This document shows positions 32,130 through 33,353 of a DNA stretch of 33,353 nt, piece after piece. The stretch is from the NCBI GenBank assembly GCA_018263435.1, contig JAANXD010000033.1, forward strand, positions 1 through 33,353, given 5' to 3'. Under the pieces are notes generated by a model. It had not been told where the DNA came from and searched no databases. It worked only from the letters and a program-made list of their open reading frames with translations. The DNA is from Candidatus Scalindua arabica. GTDB taxonomy: Bacteria > Planctomycetota > Brocadiia > Brocadiales > Scalinduaceae. The translations under genes and the position numbers were made by a program. Position 1 is the first letter of the stretch, and every line of letters begins with the position of its first letter.

Positions 32130-32186
32130 AGCCGTTATATATGTCCGCATGGACATTATTAGTTGAGGTTATGCTGATTGTTATTA

Positions 32187-32468
32187 TCATCTACGTCTTT
32201 GTCTCCTTTTCTTCCTCCTCTTCCTTGCCTTTTTTGTGGGCCTTCTCCTCCTGCGTCTTCTTGCCTCTGCATCACTCATGGAGAATGATAATACAGCGGG
32301 TGTTATATAAGCCGCTGAGATAAGTAGTTTTTTCAAAAAACTTCTACGGCTTTCATCAAAGTCCTTAAGTAGTTCGAGTTCCGTAGGCCTCTCTGAAGTT
32401 TTATCTAAGCCCTTCCCTTTAGTCGAATTCAATTGGGCGCTTTCATCAGGTTTTTTGTGTTTACTCAT
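32187..32468 (-). CDS. Small Tat-signal protein with a strongly basic C-terminal tail
   Basis: From the ATG at 32468, eight bases after AAGGAGAGAG, the protein is 93 residues. A charged N-terminal part leads into SRRSFLKKLLISAAYITPAV, a twin-arginine-type export signal (SRRSFLK), so it should leave the cytoplasm folded, via Tat. After SMSDAEA the last 26 residues are nearly all Arg and Lys with no acidic residue. The tail's purine-rich DNA is also open in another frame, which would give a Lys/Glu-rich end stopping at 32191 instead of 32187. I do not recognise a family. It lies between an MshEN-like gene and gspE, so a link to the secretion system is likely but unproven. Confidence 0.65.
   Translation of the reverse strand: MSKHKKPDESAQLNSTKGKGLDKTSERPTELELLKDFDESRRSFLKKLLISAAYITPAVLSFSMSDAEARRRRRRRPTKKARKRRKKRRQRRR
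32220..32249. repeat. 30-bp direct repeat, copy 1 (in the Tat-protein tail)
   Basis: These 30 bases are identical to 32568-32597 in the neighbouring gene. On the minus strand they are read here as Arg/Pro/Thr/Lys codons. Confidence 0.9.
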
Positions 32469-32535
32469 TTTCTCTCTCCTTATCAATTTACAACTTACTA
32501 CAGAGAATACGAATAGTAATAGTTAATGAAAGGAG

Positions 32536-32954
32536 TCATCCGGAACAGTTGTGTACATCTGTCTTTTCTTCCTTGCCTTTTTTGTGGGCCTTCTCCTTCC
32601 TTCCAACAGTTTCATTAAATTGTCTCAGTTCCTCTTCCATATCCTCCTTACTAATGGCTCCGTATAAAACCAGTATTTTACCAAGAAAGTTACGAGTTTT
32701 CTTTTGCAATATTAGAAGTCTATCAATATCTTCCCTGGTCAAGAATCCCAATTCAATTGCAATTTCTCCAAAGAGGCCGCCTCTCTCTCTCTCTGATTGT
32801 CAAGAATCGTACTCAACTGTTTATTGTCCAGCACGTTTTCTCTTACAGCAAGTACTCCCAGAGTTATATGTTTCTCATTTTGAAACTTTAGAGCAGCCTC
32901 CAGTTCGCTTTCTTCAATCTTGCCTTTCTTGATTAAATATTCACCGAACCTCAT
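32536..32954 (-). CDS. Standalone MshEN-like four-repeat protein, frameshifted at an (AG)7 tract
   Basis: The frame from the ATG at 32954 (GGGAGG ribosome site seven bases upstream) gives GEYLIKKGKIEESELEAALK and then LGVLAVRENVLDNKQL, but loses the pattern after NQRERE and stops at 32739. The next frame continues it: GGLFGEIAIELGFLTREDID, then LGKILVLYGAISKEDMEEEL, ending at 32536. Four repeats of the MshEN pattern found in GspE N-termini result, with no ATPase domain. The shift lies at seven CT (minus-strand AG) units, 32781-32794. Removing one unit restores a 138-residue protein. It could be phase-variable, a pseudogene or an assembly error. The first repeat begins RFG, near the c-di-GMP consensus RLG. 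Confidence 0.75.
32568..32597. repeat. 30-bp direct repeat, copy 2 (in the MshEN-like gene tail)
   Basis: Identical to 32220-32249. On the minus strand it is read here in a different frame, giving KEKAHKKGKEE. Confidence 0.9.
32781..32794. repeat. (CT)7 dinucleotide tract, slippage-prone
   Basis: Seven perfect CT units lie inside the MshEN-like gene at the exact point where its reading frame changes. Gain or loss of units by slipped-strand mispairing would switch the frame. Confidence 0.9.
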
Positions 32955-33098
32955 TTTGGCCTCCCAGCCATAACAGATTTTATATAATATACTTCTATTT
33001 TAAAACTCCAGGAGCCTCTAAATTTAAACTATCTCAAGAGAGTGAAATATTCAAGTAAAAAAGCTTCATTCCGGCAGCCTGAACAAACCAAGATTGCT

Positions 33099-33353
33099 CT
33101 AATCATCATCGTCGTCATCATCGTCACCACCACCAACCGAGCATGCACCCAGAGAATCTCCATGCCCTAAATGTGCATCCAAAGCAGAGGCATCTGCCTC
33201 CATGGTTTTTTCAGCAGGTGTACCCGGTTTGTGGCAAATAGTTGTACCACCACTCTTCAATGTAGTCGGCTTTCCCGTTTCACGATCCATTACAACTACA
33301 ATCCCGGAGGTAAGGACTACATCTGTCCGGTAACCGGCCACGCTGCCATTAGC
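33099..33353 (-). CDS. C-terminal part of a probable surface or secreted protein with an Asp tail (gene runs off the window)
   Basis: The frame is open to the window edge (33353), so the start is outside and only 84 residues are visible. It contains TTICHKPGTPAEK and AHLGHGDSLGAC, a CHxPG...HxGHGDxxGxC pattern that I associate with ends of secreted bacterial proteins of unknown function. The two Cys and several His could bind metal or form a disulfide. It ends GGG followed by eight Asp, encoded by a GAT/GAC trinucleotide run. The next gene on the same strand is the MshEN-like protein, 144 bases away. Export is inferred from the motif, not seen. Confidence 0.6.
   Translation of the reverse strand, partial: ANGSVAGYRTDVVLTSGIVVVMDRETGKPTTLKSGGTTICHKPGTPAEKTMEADASALDAHLGHGDSLGACSVGGGDDDDDDDD

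Overview
The window is 33.4 kb of a bacterial chromosome of roughly 40% G+C (estimated by eye). Its mix of genes and repeats (a type II secretion-like pseudopilus operon whose GspK carries a lamin-tail insert, GxxExxY proteins, SagB-type dehydrogenase, AmmeMemoRadiSam enzyme, many REP-like palindromes and small toxin-antitoxin modules) suggests a Gram-negative environmental bacterium. Planctomycetota, perhaps Brocadiales, fits best, but that is inference from gene content only: there is no rRNA or other phylogenetic marker here, and no tRNA, rRNA or CRISPR array was seen.

Layout. (1) 1-1.5 kb: the 3' part of a group II intron (reverse transcriptase/maturase plus domains V-VI). (2) 1.5-3.5 kb: an aldo/keto reductase, a RelE/ParE toxin-antitoxin pair, a 94-bp CACT microsatellite and a terminator. 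(3) 3.45-9.15 kb, minus strand: an operon that reads as phosphonate head-group biosynthesis, with a two-subunit phosphonopyruvate (or sulfopyruvate) decarboxylase, a 2-aminoethylphosphonate-type transaminase, a PntC/LicC-like cytidylyltransferase, a CDP-alcohol phosphatidyltransferase and a double-domain SagB-like nitroreductase. A truncated GxxExxY gene interrupts it. PEP mutase, the expected first enzyme, is not in the window. (4) 9.3-14.2 kb: NAD synthesis genes pncB and nadE, separated by a decayed REP-associated transposase, a CysH-type reductase and a DUF4258/YgiT-type toxin-antitoxin pair. (5) 14.4-18.6 kb, plus strand: cupin, AmrS-like radical SAM enzyme, SAM hydrolase (DUF62), BioD and a polyprenyl diphosphate synthase. 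(6) 18.7-20.2 kb: a HigBA pair, a repeat-rich spacer and tatA. (7) 20.5-33.35 kb, minus strand: a type II secretion/pseudopilus locus in the order (direction of transcription) surface-type protein with an Asp tail, frameshifted standalone MshEN-like protein, Tat-signal protein with an Arg/Lys tail, two GspE ATPases, GspF, two GspG-like pseudopilins, GspH, GspI, GspJ and GspK. GspC, D, L, M and O are not present here.

How the parts fit. In region 3 the enzymes form a plausible route: 3-phosphonopyruvate to phosphonoacetaldehyde to 2-aminoethylphosphonate, then CMP activation, then transfer to a lipid or other alcohol. In region 7 two ATPases and one inner-membrane platform would drive a pseudopilus made of five minor or major pilins. 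The small genes at the head of that locus are the least familiar part. One has an (AG)7 tract exactly where its reading frame is broken. The next has a purine-rich tail that is open in two frames (Arg-rich or Lys/Glu-rich) and shares an identical 30-bp string with its neighbour. Intergenic DNA throughout is loaded with palindromic repeats, including three copies of a 120-150 bp element and a possible orphan HEARO/omega-like RNA between the two ATPase genes.
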